Shown: piece after piece, positions 52,869 to 61,883 of the stretch
How positions within the stretch are numbered: position 1 is the stretch's first letter
Layout: each line of letters opens with the position of its first letter
NCBI RefSeq assembly: GCF_038007465.1
Contig: NZ_JBBOXF010000002.1
Span: 62,001-126,000 of the forward strand
Length of the DNA stretch: 64,000 nucleotides
Origin: Sporosarcina sp. FSL K6-1508
GTDB lineage: Bacteria > Bacillota > Bacilli > Bacillales_A > Planococcaceae
Direction of reading: 5' to 3'
The notes under the pieces: generated by a model
Told to the model about the DNA's origin: nothing
The model's input: only the letters and a program-made list of their open reading frames with translations
Database searches by the model: none
Made by a program: the position numbers and the translations under genes

Positions 52869-55151
52869 TTATTCTCTACCTACAAGTACTAAGAACTTGT
52901 CTCTCCACGCTTCAGCAACTGCACGACCCTCTTCCGGCAAATAAAATGGAATATCGAAAGCAAGAACAAACATATATCTTATAGGTACAATTAGCGGATC
53001 AACATCATTTAATATATAATTTGCATCATCATATAATCTATCAGGAGATGATGCAAATCTGTTTTGGTAGAAGTCAGAATACCTACTCTTCCAACCATTT
53101 GAATAATAATCCCTTACAACTTTAGAAAATCCTTGTGCATGACCTTTATTAACAATCTGCATACCAATGTTATATCCATCTAAATCGGAAAGGAGATCGG
53201 AGTATGAAAAATGGCTCTCGCCTATACCACCAATAGTGGCGTAAGCAGCTTTATATATTGTATCGTAGCGACCAGCCTCCACCAATCTCTTAGCATCCTT
53301 TAAAGTTGTAAGTAGATCCCCACCCCATCCTGCTATATCAGAAAGAACTTTCCCCTTTTGCATAATCACTGTATCGCATGTTGCAGCCAAATGAGGTAAA
53401 TCAATTTGTTCTTTGGAGTCAGGATCCAAAGGTTGTGGGAAATCTCTTGCTCTCCCAAATTCAGCAACCGCTTTATCAACGAACTTACCGTCTAGTGAAC
53501 CTGCTATTATGTCCCACATTTCATTATTAAATCTTTCGTTTCGAAGGTAATCTAAACACCAATCAGTTTGGTTCATGGCGTGAGGATTATTTTGGGAAGC
53601 AGCGAGTCTTTGCAATTCATCTAATTTATCTAAAAAAATCTCATTCTTTAAAATAGGCGGTGTAATGGGCGAAACTGATGATTGTCCATTATCTCTACCT
53701 GATTTAATATCTTTATCAATAGCGATTCGACCTTCGCCACTCCCAATTGCATATTCTAGAATCTGATCAAATGCCCAGTTTCTAGGAAGTGGATAACCTA
53801 AGTTTCCACTAAATCCTGTAGACATCCCGCTTACAAAACTGTAACTTATCCCATCTAATTTAGAAACTTCAATACAAATCGAACGAGGACCGTATACCCC
53901 AACTTTATATTTACCACCTAAAACTGTAATAATGGCTTGATAATATTCTAAAATCATTGGAATATCTCCACCCAATGCATCAAAGTCTACCGAAAAGTAA
54001 ATGGTTGTACCGTCTTTAAATCCATGTTGTTGAGCACTGATTAGAGCCTTTTCTCCATCAATGGCTCCTTGGAGTGGACCAAAATACTCGGACGAAGCAC
54101 CATTAGTTTGATATATCGGAAAGACAGTTAAGCCTGCATCGAAGATTGTTTTCAATTCTCCAGGTTGAATTTTTTTATCTAAGCCTCCTGGAACATTTAT
54201 CAAATATCTCCCAACGGTTTGGTATCCAGCGTTTTTCAGAGTTTGGGCTCTAGCAGGAGTAATCTCAGTAATGCAATCACAAGCTGTTCCTTTCCGATTT
54301 GGATCACCAGTACTAGTTAGAACGGATAACCAGGCCTGTTTTCCTGCAATACCATCTGCATCCAATCCAACAAATTTTTGGAATTCAGTAACAGCCGATT
54401 TTACACCAGTTCCATATATGCCATCAAAAGTTCCCGAATCATAGTTGTTAACATATAAAGCATACTGAAATAATTTCACGAAATTGCCACGGCTTCCGAC
54501 TAATAACGTAGGGAGTCCAGCTGTCGTGGCGGGTCCAATCGAACCTGTTTGGTTATTGGGAGCAATGCCTATCTCTGTTTGTAGACCGTAGATTAGAGCT
54601 TTGTTCGTGTTTCTTTGGTAGAAGCCGTCAGTAGGTTGAACACCCGCTGTTTTGTAGTAACTGTAATTTAGGCTTTGTTGAATTTCTCTAATTCTCGAAT
54701 TCCCCCCTGCGGTGAGGACATAAGCATCCATGGTCAAGAATGCTTTAAACACATAATCATAAACTTTCCCGTCTCTCACTGGCAATCCGGCATCAGTTTG
54801 TAGTTTTTGTACTGCGGATTTAAGCCCTTCACCGAAATTGCCATCAAATCCCCCTGGATTGTATCCTTTACAGTAACAAGCCCCTTGAAGTATATATACA
54901 ATTTGCTTCCCTTTCGAATCAGTAGGAACTGAACCAAGTTGCATTTCTCCCCACTTCTTGTAAGCAGTTGCCGTTCCATCCCCAAAATTATTGAACGGAT
55001 TAGGTATTCCTAATTCAATTTGCAACGCTCGGGTTAAAGCATACATCGTTGACCAACCTGTTTTTCCGGTTTCCAAAACCACTTCAAATCCTGGATCATT
55101 TCTATACTCTTGGTTAAGCCATCTTTGAACTCTTAATACCATTTCATCCAT
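52869..55151 (-). CDS. Large peptidoglycan-binding protein with GH25-like DUF1906 domain
   Basis: 760 residues. The first ~290 contain at least three peptidoglycan-binding repeats (for example GGFDGNFGEGLKSAVQKLQ, GTFDGIYGTGVKSAVTEFQ and DGFYQRNTNKALIYGLQ). Residues about 295-500 match a Rv2525c/DUF1906 glycoside-hydrolase-like domain (AGYQTVGRYLINVPGG, FPIYQTNGASSEYFG, TTIYFSVDFDALGG, KVGVYG). The last ~240 are unknown. No signal peptide. Related proteins occur in Bacillus and in phages. GGAGAG before the ATG. Wall-acting role is inferred. Confidence 0.75.
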   Translation of the reverse strand: MDEMVLRVQRWLNQEYRNDPGFEVVLETGKTGWSTMYALTRALQIELGIPNPFNNFGDGTATAYKKWGEMQLGSVPTDSKGKQIVYILQGACYCKGYNPGGFDGNFGEGLKSAVQKLQTDAGLPVRDGKVYDYVFKAFLTMDAYVLTAGGNSRIREIQQSLNYSYYKTAGVQPTDGFYQRNTNKALIYGLQTEIGIAPNNQTGSIGPATTAGLPTLLVGSRGNFVKLFQYALYVNNYDSGTFDGIYGTGVKSAVTEFQKFVGLDADGIAGKQAWLSVLTSTGDPNRKGTACDCITEITPARAQTLKNAGYQTVGRYLINVPGGLDKKIQPGELKTIFDAGLTVFPIYQTNGASSEYFGPLQGAIDGEKALISAQQHGFKDGTTIYFSVDFDALGGDIPMILEYYQAIITVLGGKYKVGVYGPRSICIEVSKLDGISYSFVSGMSTGFSGNLGYPLPRNWAFDQILEYAIGSGEGRIAIDKDIKSGRDNGQSSVSPITPPILKNEIFLDKLDELQRLAASQNNPHAMNQTDWCLDYLRNERFNNEMWDIIAGSLDGKFVDKAVAEFGRARDFPQPLDPDSKEQIDLPHLAATCDTVIMQKGKVLSDIAGWGGDLLTTLKDAKRLVEAGRYDTIYKAAYATIGGIGESHFSYSDLLSDLDGYNIGMQIVNKGHAQGFSKVVRDYYSNGWKSRYSDFYQNRFASSPDRLYDDANYILNDVDPLIVPIRYMFVLAFDIPFYLPEEGRAVAEAWRDKFLVLVGRE

Positions 55152-55732
55152 TGTTATCTCTCCTTTTTAATAATTTGTTTAAATTGTGAGCAGATTAAAA
55201 ATCCCTTTTAAATTTGAGCAACTTGTCCACGCTAAAAATATCGACCTTTCTATTCGAAGGATATACCTTGAACTTACAACAGTAATTAATTATTTCTGAT
55301 TTGATTATTTTGATAATTGGGATTATAAAACACATATACATCTTATTAGTGAAGGGCCCTCACACTGTCATATGTGGAATGATTTAAGCGATTTGTGACA
55401 GCATACAAGAAGCGAAGCGAATATTTATAGCCTATGATAATCATTTGTTTTAAAGTTATTGTGCTTAATTAGTTGCGGATAGATATGTACAAAGCACGTT
55501 GGGAAATGTGATCTTTTTTACTTTTTATTTAGCAATGTCTTAATGTGCCTACTCTGTTTGGAAAATTAACAAACGCAGGATACAAGCACTTTTACCGCGC
55601 TGACTGCTTATGTCCACCTCCAATAAAAACAAAAACAAAAAAAGAAAGTAGATTCTTCATACACTCTATCTGATTTATTGCGAAAACTTCTAAATAATCG
55701 GTTCCAAAAAAACTTGTCCATGTTCAGTCTTA
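55152..55732. other. Intergenic stretch with a duplicated segment
   Basis: CACACTGTCATATGTGGAAT at 55361-55380, followed by TTTGTGACAGCATACAAG, recurs at 60661-60708 with changes (CACACCGTTATATGTGTAAT). No gene is supported here. Confidence 0.45.
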
Positions 55733-56416
55733 CTAAGATGCTCTATTGGTCATGTATTTTGCGAATGATTCTTTGGACCGTTGTACCAGTTTTCGAAATT
55801 TCTGATTGTTAGAATCTGCTTCACCAGTTGCAATTGCTAGGTCGACGCCTTTATACCCAAGTAATATGAATTGAATTACATTAGCATATCTTTCATTGAC
55901 TTTTTTAAATTCAGATATAATCGATGTTACTTCAATTTGTTCAAAATATTCATCCTCAGCCGAGTACACATCGCCAAGTGAAATGTCTGCAAGTATTTTT
56001 ACACTTTTTGTACCACCATCAATTCTTCTATCTAACGAAATAAGTCTTGCGGATTCGTAAGATACGCCATTTTTGTCATTTTCGTCGCCTTTTGTTTTAT
56101 ATTGTCTCCAGGTGTGTTTTTCAGCAAAATCAAATCGACGCGCTACAATATTTTTGAACGTGGAGCCGTCACTTTGAAACGATTCAACTGCTTCCCAAAG
56201 ATATTGCATAAACCTTGATTCAAAATCTTCCTTGGGTATTTCAAGTCCATAAACTCCCGTTTTCTTATAAGCGTTGTTCACACTCGTCAAAATATAACCT
56301 TTCATTTTTTCAAATATGTTTAATAGAATTATTTCTTTCTTTAATTCTTCTTTTTCACTGCTATATAACCCCGCCATTTCTTCAAGTCCACTCCAGAATT
56401 CGCTTTTTATCACCAT
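55733..56416 (-). CDS. Sigma-70-like protein, divergent
   Basis: 227 residues. A helical N-terminal part (LNIFEKMKGYILTSVNN, then RFMQYLWEAVESF and NIVARRFDFAEKHTWRQY) could be region 2, and the C-terminal 80 residues (EYFEQIEVTSIISEFKKVNERYANVIQFILLGYKGVDLAIATG) match sigma region 4-like arrangement. Region 3 and a clear promoter-melting motif are not evident. A stand-alone element-encoded sigma or a helical regulator are both possible. Confidence 0.4.
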   Translation of the reverse strand: MVIKSEFWSGLEEMAGLYSSEKEELKKEIILLNIFEKMKGYILTSVNNAYKKTGVYGLEIPKEDFESRFMQYLWEAVESFQSDGSTFKNIVARRFDFAEKHTWRQYKTKGDENDKNGVSYESARLISLDRRIDGGTKSVKILADISLGDVYSAEDEYFEQIEVTSIISEFKKVNERYANVIQFILLGYKGVDLAIATGEADSNNQKFRKLVQRSKESFAKYMTNRAS

Positions 56417-56570
56417 ATATAACCACCGCTCCCTAATTTATTTATTTACTGGGAAATGTGGTTATATTTTCTTGTTTGTGACACTTATAAATAAATTATT
56501 CGAACACTAGTTCTATTATACAACAATAACAACAAAAAAAGTCCCAATTTGTGACTGAATTAAAAATAGT

Positions 56571-56729
56571 ATGAACAAATTGGAGGATATCCCCAGAAGA
56601 CTTATGCGAATTGAATTCTATCGAAATATCAACTACAGAGAGCTTAATGGTTTAGTTTCCACGGTCCATTTGAACGATAATCTTTATGAATTATTTAAAA
56701 ACGAAAAAGATAATAGCAATTTGTTGTAA
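56571..56729 (+). CDS. Small hypothetical protein whose stop codon is hit by IS21 insertion
   Basis: 52 residues (MNKLEDIPRRLMRIEFYRNINYR...). The IS inserted after TTTGT, and reading on gives TAA (56727-56729) from the IS end. Without the IS the frame would end TTG TAG, one codon earlier. So the ORF is intact either way. GGAGG occurs within it, so the true start may be the ATG at 56604. Confidence 0.4.
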   Translation: MNKLEDIPRRLMRIEFYRNINYRELNGLVSTVHLNDNLYELFKNEKDNSNLL

Positions 56730-56780
56730 CCGTCAAGGTCAAAACGACAGTTTCTGCTCGTTTGAAATGAACACTTTTGC

Positions 56781-57527
56781 TTAAAATATATGCTGCCTAT
56801 TTTTCATTCGATAGCTATCACTATTCATGTGAATCACTTCGACACGATGTAACAGCCGATCTAGAATGGCTGTCATAATCCCTTGATCCCCCATTAACTC
56901 CGTCCATTGTTCTGGGCTCTTATTCGACGTTAGAATAATTGAACTTCGTTCGTATAGATGATTGATGAGCTGGAAGAATAGATTTGCCTCACGCTGATCC
57001 ATTGCCATGTACATTAAATCATCAATAATCACTAAATCAGATGTTTGAAGTCGTTTCATTTGAACCTGCGATTTATGCGCAAATTCTTGGGTTTTCAGAA
57101 GCTGAATTAATTCTCCCATTGTCACAAAGTACACTTGGAACCCTTTATGAATAGCCTCTAAGCCTAACCCTATCGCTAGAAATGTTTTGCCAACACCAGG
57201 TGGGCCTAATAAGATTAAGTTGTATTGCTGCTCTAACCAGCCGAACTCTTGTAACTGTGTCAGTTGACGAGATGTAAGAGCTGTTTGCTCCTCTACTTGA
57301 AATTCTTGTAACGTTTTAATGTAGGGGAAGCGCGCCCATTTAATACGACGTCCTATACTTTTTTCCTCGCGTTTGCCTAGCTCAAATGATGTGATAGCTT
57401 CCAAAAATTCTAAGTAAGTCCATGATTCTTTTTCAGCTTCGCGAAGGAGCTGCGGGAGCTCCTCTGCCGTTTCTGACAGCCGTAGCTGACGAAAATGATT
57501 CTGTAAGTCTTTCACCGTTTTATTCAT
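56781..57527 (-). CDS. istB: IS21 helper ATPase IstB
   Basis: 248 residues. DnaC-like AAA ATPase with Walker A LGPPGVGKT (about 108), Walker B VIIDDLMYM and helper motif TSNKSPEQW. It stimulates target selection by IstA. Its ATG overlaps the IstA stop by 4 bp. Motifs intact. Confidence 0.95.
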   Translation of the reverse strand: MNKTVKDLQNHFRQLRLSETAEELPQLLREAEKESWTYLEFLEAITSFELGKREEKSIGRRIKWARFPYIKTLQEFQVEEQTALTSRQLTQLQEFGWLEQQYNLILLGPPGVGKTFLAIGLGLEAIHKGFQVYFVTMGELIQLLKTQEFAHKSQVQMKRLQTSDLVIIDDLMYMAMDQREANLFFQLINHLYERSSIILTSNKSPEQWTELMGDQGIMTAILDRLLHRVEVIHMNSDSYRMKNRQHIF

Positions 57528-59086
57528 GAGACAATCCCTCCTAGAATTCGTGTATACGTTTCTAAGGGGCGTGTTTCTACTTGAATATTCGTTGGAGTCA
57601 TTGAAACATTCTGTTGCTCATGGAGTAGGGCTGATTCCTCTAGATTCGATTGCTTCAAGTAACGCACTACGTCTCTAAAGTCATTCGCACTATATAATTT
57701 TTCACGCATACATTTTTGAAGTGCTGAATCAATCCATTCGGGTTCTTCTTTAATCACCTTTTGTAGAATTATTAATTGATCTCTACGATAACGCACGTAT
57801 TTCATACAAACTTCGTCCACATACATCAATGCGTCTTCTTGTTCTTCAAAATATGAAATGACGGTTTTCTTTAACTCTTCAATTCCTTTAGAACGGTCTC
57901 GGGTATGATTACGATTTTGAATAAGCTTTCCTTTTTCGCTACTAATTTGATGTTCGGCCAGCACTTCACCGTTTGACTGCTTACGAATAACCAACGTATC
58001 TTGTTGCTCACCTTGTATGTCTAAAACAACCTGATTCTCTGGTGATACTCCATAAGTTCCTAATGGAACTGAATAACGGTTGGACGCAAAACGAATCGTA
58101 TTGTCCTTGCCTACATTTCTTGTTATAATACATGCATGTGTACTTTCATTTGAAAGTAGTGAAGAGACTGGTTCTAAGTGTTGCTTTTCGACGAGAAACA
58201 CTTTGACTGGGCTCTTTTTTGTTGTGTTATGCACATTTTTATTTCCTGTGCGTTCCAACCACTGGAGCGCACGTTCATTCCAGTCCTCAATATCTTTAAA
58301 CACACGGCTGTCTGCGAAATTTCCCTTTATGTATTTCACTACATTTTCAATCATTCCTTTTGATTCGGGATCGGCTTTTCGACATAAATGAACACGGAAC
58401 TTTTGATTTTTTACATACGCTTGGAATTCTGCTGTTAACACGATATCCCCAGCGTTTTCGCTGACTGATAGTAAGTGATCTTGGTCATACACAATTTCTT
58501 CCGTACGACCACCAAAAAAGCGAAAGGCATTTTCATGACAACGAATGGCATCCTTCGTAGTGAAAGGTCGGTCTTGCCACTCCATGTACTTATACCGCGA
58601 ATGTGCTAAAACAAAGGCAATGAAGTATAATTTCACTTCTTTTTTCGTCGTCGTTTTCTGCCTTGTTTCTCCCCAATCCACCTGTATCTGTTTGCCCATC
58701 GGCTGTTCAGGAACGGCCTCATATTGCCTAACATTCGCTTTTTTCTCAATTTGATAAATCTCACGGATCTCTTTTACATAGGTACGAACTGTGCTTTCTC
58801 CGATTACCAAATCAGGATAGCGCTCGATTAACCAATCTTGAATTTGTGCTGCACTTAAATGTGGGTATTCTTCTAGCCATGCGACAATCCAATCCTTGTA
58901 GGGATCCAATTTCTTAGGTTTCTTCAAAGGATTCCCCAAATATTCTTGTGCTTCCTCAAATGACATATTCAAATACTTATAAACAGTTCCACGCGTTACT
59001 TTCAAATGTTTTGCAATCTGTGCAATCTTCATTTTCCGTTTGTATAGTTGCTGAATCTCGATGTATAACACTAACTTTTCCTCCAA
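57524..59086 (-). CDS. istA: IS21 transposase IstA
   Basis: 520 residues. HTH region (KIAQIAKHLKVTRGTVYKYL), then a DDE integrase core: Asp in QVDWGETRQK, Asp near YDQDHLL, Glu in KGMIENVVKYIK, then a C-terminal domain with basic residues. Starts at the ATG at 59086; this reads as the normal length. Catalyses strand transfer with IstB. Confidence 0.95.
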   Translation of the reverse strand: MEEKLVLYIEIQQLYKRKMKIAQIAKHLKVTRGTVYKYLNMSFEEAQEYLGNPLKKPKKLDPYKDWIVAWLEEYPHLSAAQIQDWLIERYPDLVIGESTVRTYVKEIREIYQIEKKANVRQYEAVPEQPMGKQIQVDWGETRQKTTTKKEVKLYFIAFVLAHSRYKYMEWQDRPFTTKDAIRCHENAFRFFGGRTEEIVYDQDHLLSVSENAGDIVLTAEFQAYVKNQKFRVHLCRKADPESKGMIENVVKYIKGNFADSRVFKDIEDWNERALQWLERTGNKNVHNTTKKSPVKVFLVEKQHLEPVSSLLSNESTHACIITRNVGKDNTIRFASNRYSVPLGTYGVSPENQVVLDIQGEQQDTLVIRKQSNGEVLAEHQISSEKGKLIQNRNHTRDRSKGIEELKKTVISYFEEQEDALMYVDEVCMKYVRYRRDQLIILQKVIKEEPEWIDSALQKCMREKLYSANDFRDVVRYLKQSNLEESALLHEQQNVSMTPTNIQVETRPLETYTRILGGIVS

Positions 59087-59259
59087 GTCCTTACCTCCAG
59101 TAAACTAATAATCCTAGCTTACTAGATGGCATGTTTGTTGGCGAAAGTGTTCAAGGCATTCGAGCGAAAACTGTCTATTTTAGTATAGCGGTTACATTTG
59201 TAGACCTACTGTTTATTTTTCAAGGATTTCAACTTGATTCAACATCTACTTATAGCCCA

Positions 59260-59540
59260 TTGTATTTTGCAAAAACGAAGTACAGAGAATTGCAAAGGAT
59301 TTGTACATAGTTTTGCAAAGTTTACTGCAGACTCCAAGTTGATTTGACATGGAGCCTCTGCGGGCAAGATGCACGAGCCAAGAAGCCAGGCACCACAAGG
59401 ACCTGGCTCTGCCAATGCAGGCTATCATGCCCACCTCTCCATGTAAAATCTTGCTCATATCGTTATGTATTTTCTTTTGCAATTCTCTGCATCATCATCT
59501 TGCATTTCTATGTACTGTTATTTTGCACTACACACCCATG
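59260..59540. repeat. GC-rich palindromic locus with TTGCAA boxes
   Basis: Left flank: TTTTGCAAAAACG, AGTACAGAGAATTGCAAAGG and TTTTGCAAAG. Right flank (inverted): TTTTGCAATTCTCTGC, TTGCATTTCTATGTACTG, TTTTGCA. Between them, 59347-59450 is clearly richer in G and C than its surroundings and holds hairpins ACATGGAG/CTCCATGT and AGCCAGG-CACCACAAGGA-CCTGGCT. No gene is supported. It could be a mobile miniature element, recombination site or small RNA. Confidence 0.45.
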
Positions 59541-59550
59541 TCAGACACAC

Positions 59551-59588
59551 AAAAAAGGAAGAACAGTTACAACTGTTCTTCCTTTTTT
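59551..59588. terminator. Bidirectional terminator
   Basis: AAAAAAGGAAGAACAGTT and AACTGTTCTTCCTTTTTT, with an AC loop, close to the stop of the minus-strand gene at 59567. Confidence 0.6.
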
Positions 59589-59782
59589 ATATGGAGATAT
59601 TCAAAAAAACCGGGGACATTATTGTCTATTTTAGCTTCTTTAATTTTACATATGATCATCTCTTTTAAATCTTGTTCAAGGTCTTTTCTATTATTTAAAC
59701 TTGTTTGAGATAAAGAGGCTGCTATCTTAGGCTGAACTCTGCCAATAATAAATTCGATATCTTCTTCTTTTAGGTCTACCAT
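59567..59782 (-). CDS. Small HTH/sigma region 2-like protein
   Basis: 71 residues (VDLKEEDIEFIIGRVQPKI..., then RKDLEQDLKEMIICKI). The DLEQDLK motif resembles small sigma-like or RsoA-type helper proteins next to YvrJ genes in Bacilli, but this is a family-level guess. Overlaps the YvrJ stop by 1 bp. Confidence 0.4.
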   Translation of the reverse strand: MVDLKEEDIEFIIGRVQPKIAASLSQTSLNNRKDLEQDLKEMIICKIKEAKIDNNVPGFFEYLHIKKEEQL

Positions 59783-59934
59783 TATTTTCTCTCTTTGGAT
59801 GATAGTACGTTTGTTAGTTTATTAAGAGCAATTTCTAATGTCTCTATTTTTTTTTCAAACCGGATAAGAAGATATACGGTTACAGCTATAGGAAAACCCA
59901 AATTGCTTATCATCATTATAGTATCTTCATACAA
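59782..59934 (-). CDS. YvrJ-family protein (holin-like membrane peptide)
   Basis: 50 residues from a TTG at 59934, 10 bases after AAAGGAG; upstream in-frame codons belong to the broken sigma gene. Sequence YEDTIMMISNLGFPIAVTVYLLIRFEKKIETL is a typical YvrJ: one hydrophobic helix then a charged helix. Function unknown; some are called holin-like. It is in a mini-operon with a sigma remnant and the small helper. Confidence 0.7.
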   Translation of the reverse strand: MYEDTIMMISNLGFPIAVTVYLLIRFEKKIETLEIALNKLTNVLSSKERK

Positions 59935-60444
59935 TTTCCGACATCTCCTTTCTAAGTCTTGTAATGGCATTTTTTTTAGATTTAGTTATAGCCTGTTGAG
60001 ATATCCCAAGAAATATTGCAACCCCAGTGTCTTTCATATTATTCATGTATATAAATTGCAGTAGTGTTCTCTAGTTAGTCTTTGAAAAGCTTTGTATAGA
60101 ATGGGGTCATTTATTTCTTGTTCTAAGTTCCCCTTACAATCCATTTTATTCTGTTAATGATCTGCTATTAACTCAATATTTCTGTAACCACTCTCGTTTT
60201 CTTTATTTATTGATAAAACAAAATCATTTCTGTATTTTCTTTCTTTTATATCAAAATGCTTACTTTCGAAGTGAATCATCTTGATAAAATAGCTAATACA
60301 CCTTATCTTATAAAAGTGATTTTTAAATTGCTTGTCCAACTCTTCTATTGTCCCATTTGTCGGGTTTTCCATGTAGCTTCTATAAGTCTCCGCATTTTCT
60401 TCTATTGACAGAAAATTATTTAAAACGTAATCGGTTTCGATCAT
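59927..60444 (-). pseudogene. Sigma-70-family factor, disrupted
   Basis: The N-terminal 96 residues (60444 down to 60157, ending ELIADH) meet a TAA at 60154-60156, then continue in frame as QNKMDCKGNLEQEINDP and FQRLTREHY. A frameshift near 60070 leads to LQFIYMNNMKDTGVAIFLGISQQAITKSKKNAITRLRKEM, a clear sigma region 4 (HTH GISQQAITKSKK). So one sigma gene is broken by a stop and a frameshift. YvrJ follows with overlap, as in the SigO-type loci of Bacilli. Confidence 0.6.
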
Positions 60445-60660
60445 AATTCTACCTTTTTCCTGTTGCTAAAAATTCACATTCGTTTCCGGTTTTAAAAAAC
60501 AGTTGTTATAAAAAGAGCAATTACCTCTCTAAACAACAACCAAATAAGCCATAATGATCTTTTTTATAATATATAATCTCATCTCTTAAAAAAGCTGCTG
60601 GACATTGAAAAACGCCAGCTATGGACGAAAATTTGATAAATCTATGGCCTATAGGTACCA

Positions 60661-60715
60661 CACACCGTTATATGTGTAATGATTTGTGCGTTTTGTGACA
60701 GCATACAAGTGAAAT
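60661..60715 (+). repeat. Second copy of the 55361-55410 segment
   Basis: CACACCGTTATATGTGTAAT and TTTTGTGACAGCATACAAG match the earlier copy with several changes. Lies in non-coding DNA. Confidence 0.45.
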
Positions 60716-60954
60716 GAGGAGCGATATGAGGGTTTAATCAGGTGAACGACAAGAGTATGCATATTTACTAATTCCCTAACACCAATACACGCTACCCTCA
60801 TATTACAGCCGAAGGTCGGTGTTTCTATATTCGTCACAAAAAACTAATTCCCTTTTAGACAGCCTGCAAAATCCGTAAATGATACGCTCCCTTCCCTCTT
60901 CCACAAATCTATGGGGATAACGGGGGATGGATGTCATGAGTAGATGAAACGAAA

Positions 60955-61015
60955 ATGTTCTATTTGGAAAAGATTTTTGAGAAAGAATGCAAGCCAAACG
61001 GAGTTTATATTTAAT
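60955..61015 (+). pseudogene. Relic of the recombinase 3' end
   Basis: MFYLEKIFEKE matches IYLEKIFEKE in the recombinase at 46947-48095, then diverges and ends in a stop. Only the last ~20 codons remain. Confidence 0.55.
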
Positions 61016-61020
61016 TAAAA

Positions 61021-61073
61021 AAACTCGCGTAACAGGACTAAAACCTTGGTTTTAGTCCTGCTACGCGAGGGTA
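61021..61073 (-). terminator. Long hairpin with T run, minus strand
   Basis: On the minus strand CTCGCGTA and CAGGACTAAAACC pair with GGTTTTAGTCCTG and TACGCGAG, then TTTTTTT. It begins with AGGATTACCCT, the same 11 bases that open the leader hairpin at 26684-26739. No intact gene follows downstream on this strand, so a leader may have lost its gene. Confidence 0.5.
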
Positions 61074-61216
61074 ATCCTAAGTCGCCTTATATTTAATTTG
61101 TGAGTCAATTATACCGCGTGGTTACCAGAATGAATTTTAAATATAATTACGATGTTTTGAATAAATTTGCGATGCAAAAAGTTGCGATACTTTGTCTTTT
61201 AAGTGAGTTTTAATTA

Positions 61217-61290
61217 TTATTGAGCATTTGCGGAAGTGAAGAGCAAGAAACAGATCCTGCTGGATTTATGGAAGCGATTAAAAACATTAA
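61217..61290 (+). pseudogene. Relic of the RES-domain gene 3' end
   Basis: TGCGGAAGTGAAGAGCAAG and CAGATCCTGCTGGATTTAT match the end of the RES gene (CGGAAGGGATGAGC..., CAGAGCCTGCTGGATTTCC). It follows the recombinase relic in the same order as the intact pair at 46.9-49.5 kb. Confidence 0.6.
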
Positions 61291-61576
61291 ATTGTCCAAT
61301 TATTTTCTTAGCATATAAAGATATAAGATTTGTCACGTTTTTTTTTTCAATTTGTTTATTGGTATAAAGTACAGCGCCTTCTTTACCATTTGATAAACTA
61401 GATTTTATAATTCTTGCTTGAGCAACCACTTCTTGAATTTCGTAGTTTTTCCCGTCGTAGTTATAACTATACCCTATATTGGCAGTAGTGGTGTCTGGAA
61501 CTACTGCTTGTGGATTGATTGTTCCGTGGATTGAATTTCTCCCACTTCTTTTTGTGATCGTTGAACCGTAAGAAAT
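61265..61576 (-). pseudogene. Truncated secreted-protein-like gene fragment
   Basis: An open frame reads GRNSIHGTINPQAVVPDT, YSYNYDGKNYEIQEVVAQ and LISLYAKKIIGQFN, protein-like but without start or signal peptide. It begins just after a terminator and runs into antisense of the RES relic, so it is the truncated end of a gene. Confidence 0.35.
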
Positions 61577-61619
61577 AGAAAAGAGACCTTTACTTTTTTC
61601 GCAAAGGTCTCTTTTCTAT
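61577..61619 (-). terminator. Terminator after the two-helix membrane gene
   Basis: AGAAAAGAGACCTTT and AAAGGTCTCTTTTCT flank a loop directly behind the stop at 61622. Confidence 0.65.
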
Positions 61620-61621
61620 TT

Positions 61622-61861
61622 TTAGTCATTACCTTTATTCTTTAGATCTAAAAAACCCCACAGAATAAATGCAAATCCTATCAATAAAGAAACAATACTA
61701 AAAACCAGTAAATTATTAGGGACATTTTTAAGGAAAACATCGAATTCTTTTATGGACCAAGTACTACTATTTGAAGCACCAATTGCAGCGCAAATATACC
61801 TAGTCGAATAAAATATAGCTGATATTAAAAAGAATGTAGAACCCAAAATACCTTTAATCAT
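61622..61861 (-). CDS. Small two-helix membrane protein
   Basis: 79 residues with hydrophobic segments at about 6-26 and 50-70. It follows the secreted protein gene by 22 bp and AAGAGTAAT is in front. Unknown family. The pairing of a secreted protein with a small membrane partner suggests export or immunity, unproven. Confidence 0.5.
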   Translation of the reverse strand: MIKGILGSTFFLISAIFYSTRYICAAIGASNSSTWSIKEFDVFLKNVPNNLLVFSIVSLLIGFAFILWGFLDLKNKGND

Positions 61862-61883
61862 AAATTAATTACTCTTTTCTTTT

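Larger units (their letters stand above)
56725..59196 (-). mobile_element. IS21-family insertion sequence, complete
   Basis: The ends are TGTAACCGTCAAGG on the left and its imperfect inverse TGTAACCGCTATAC (read inward from 59196) on the right, with a shared GACAGTTT..GCTCG subterminal block. The 5-bp direct flank TTTGT is present at both 56720-56724 and 59197-59201, a target duplication of normal size. The element carries istA and istB on the minus strand in the usual overlapping order and seems intact. Confidence 0.9.

Noticed and set aside
59246..59482. 78-codon minus-strand ORF across the GC-rich locus
   Set aside because: It reads through hairpins and repeats, and a structural element explains the region better.
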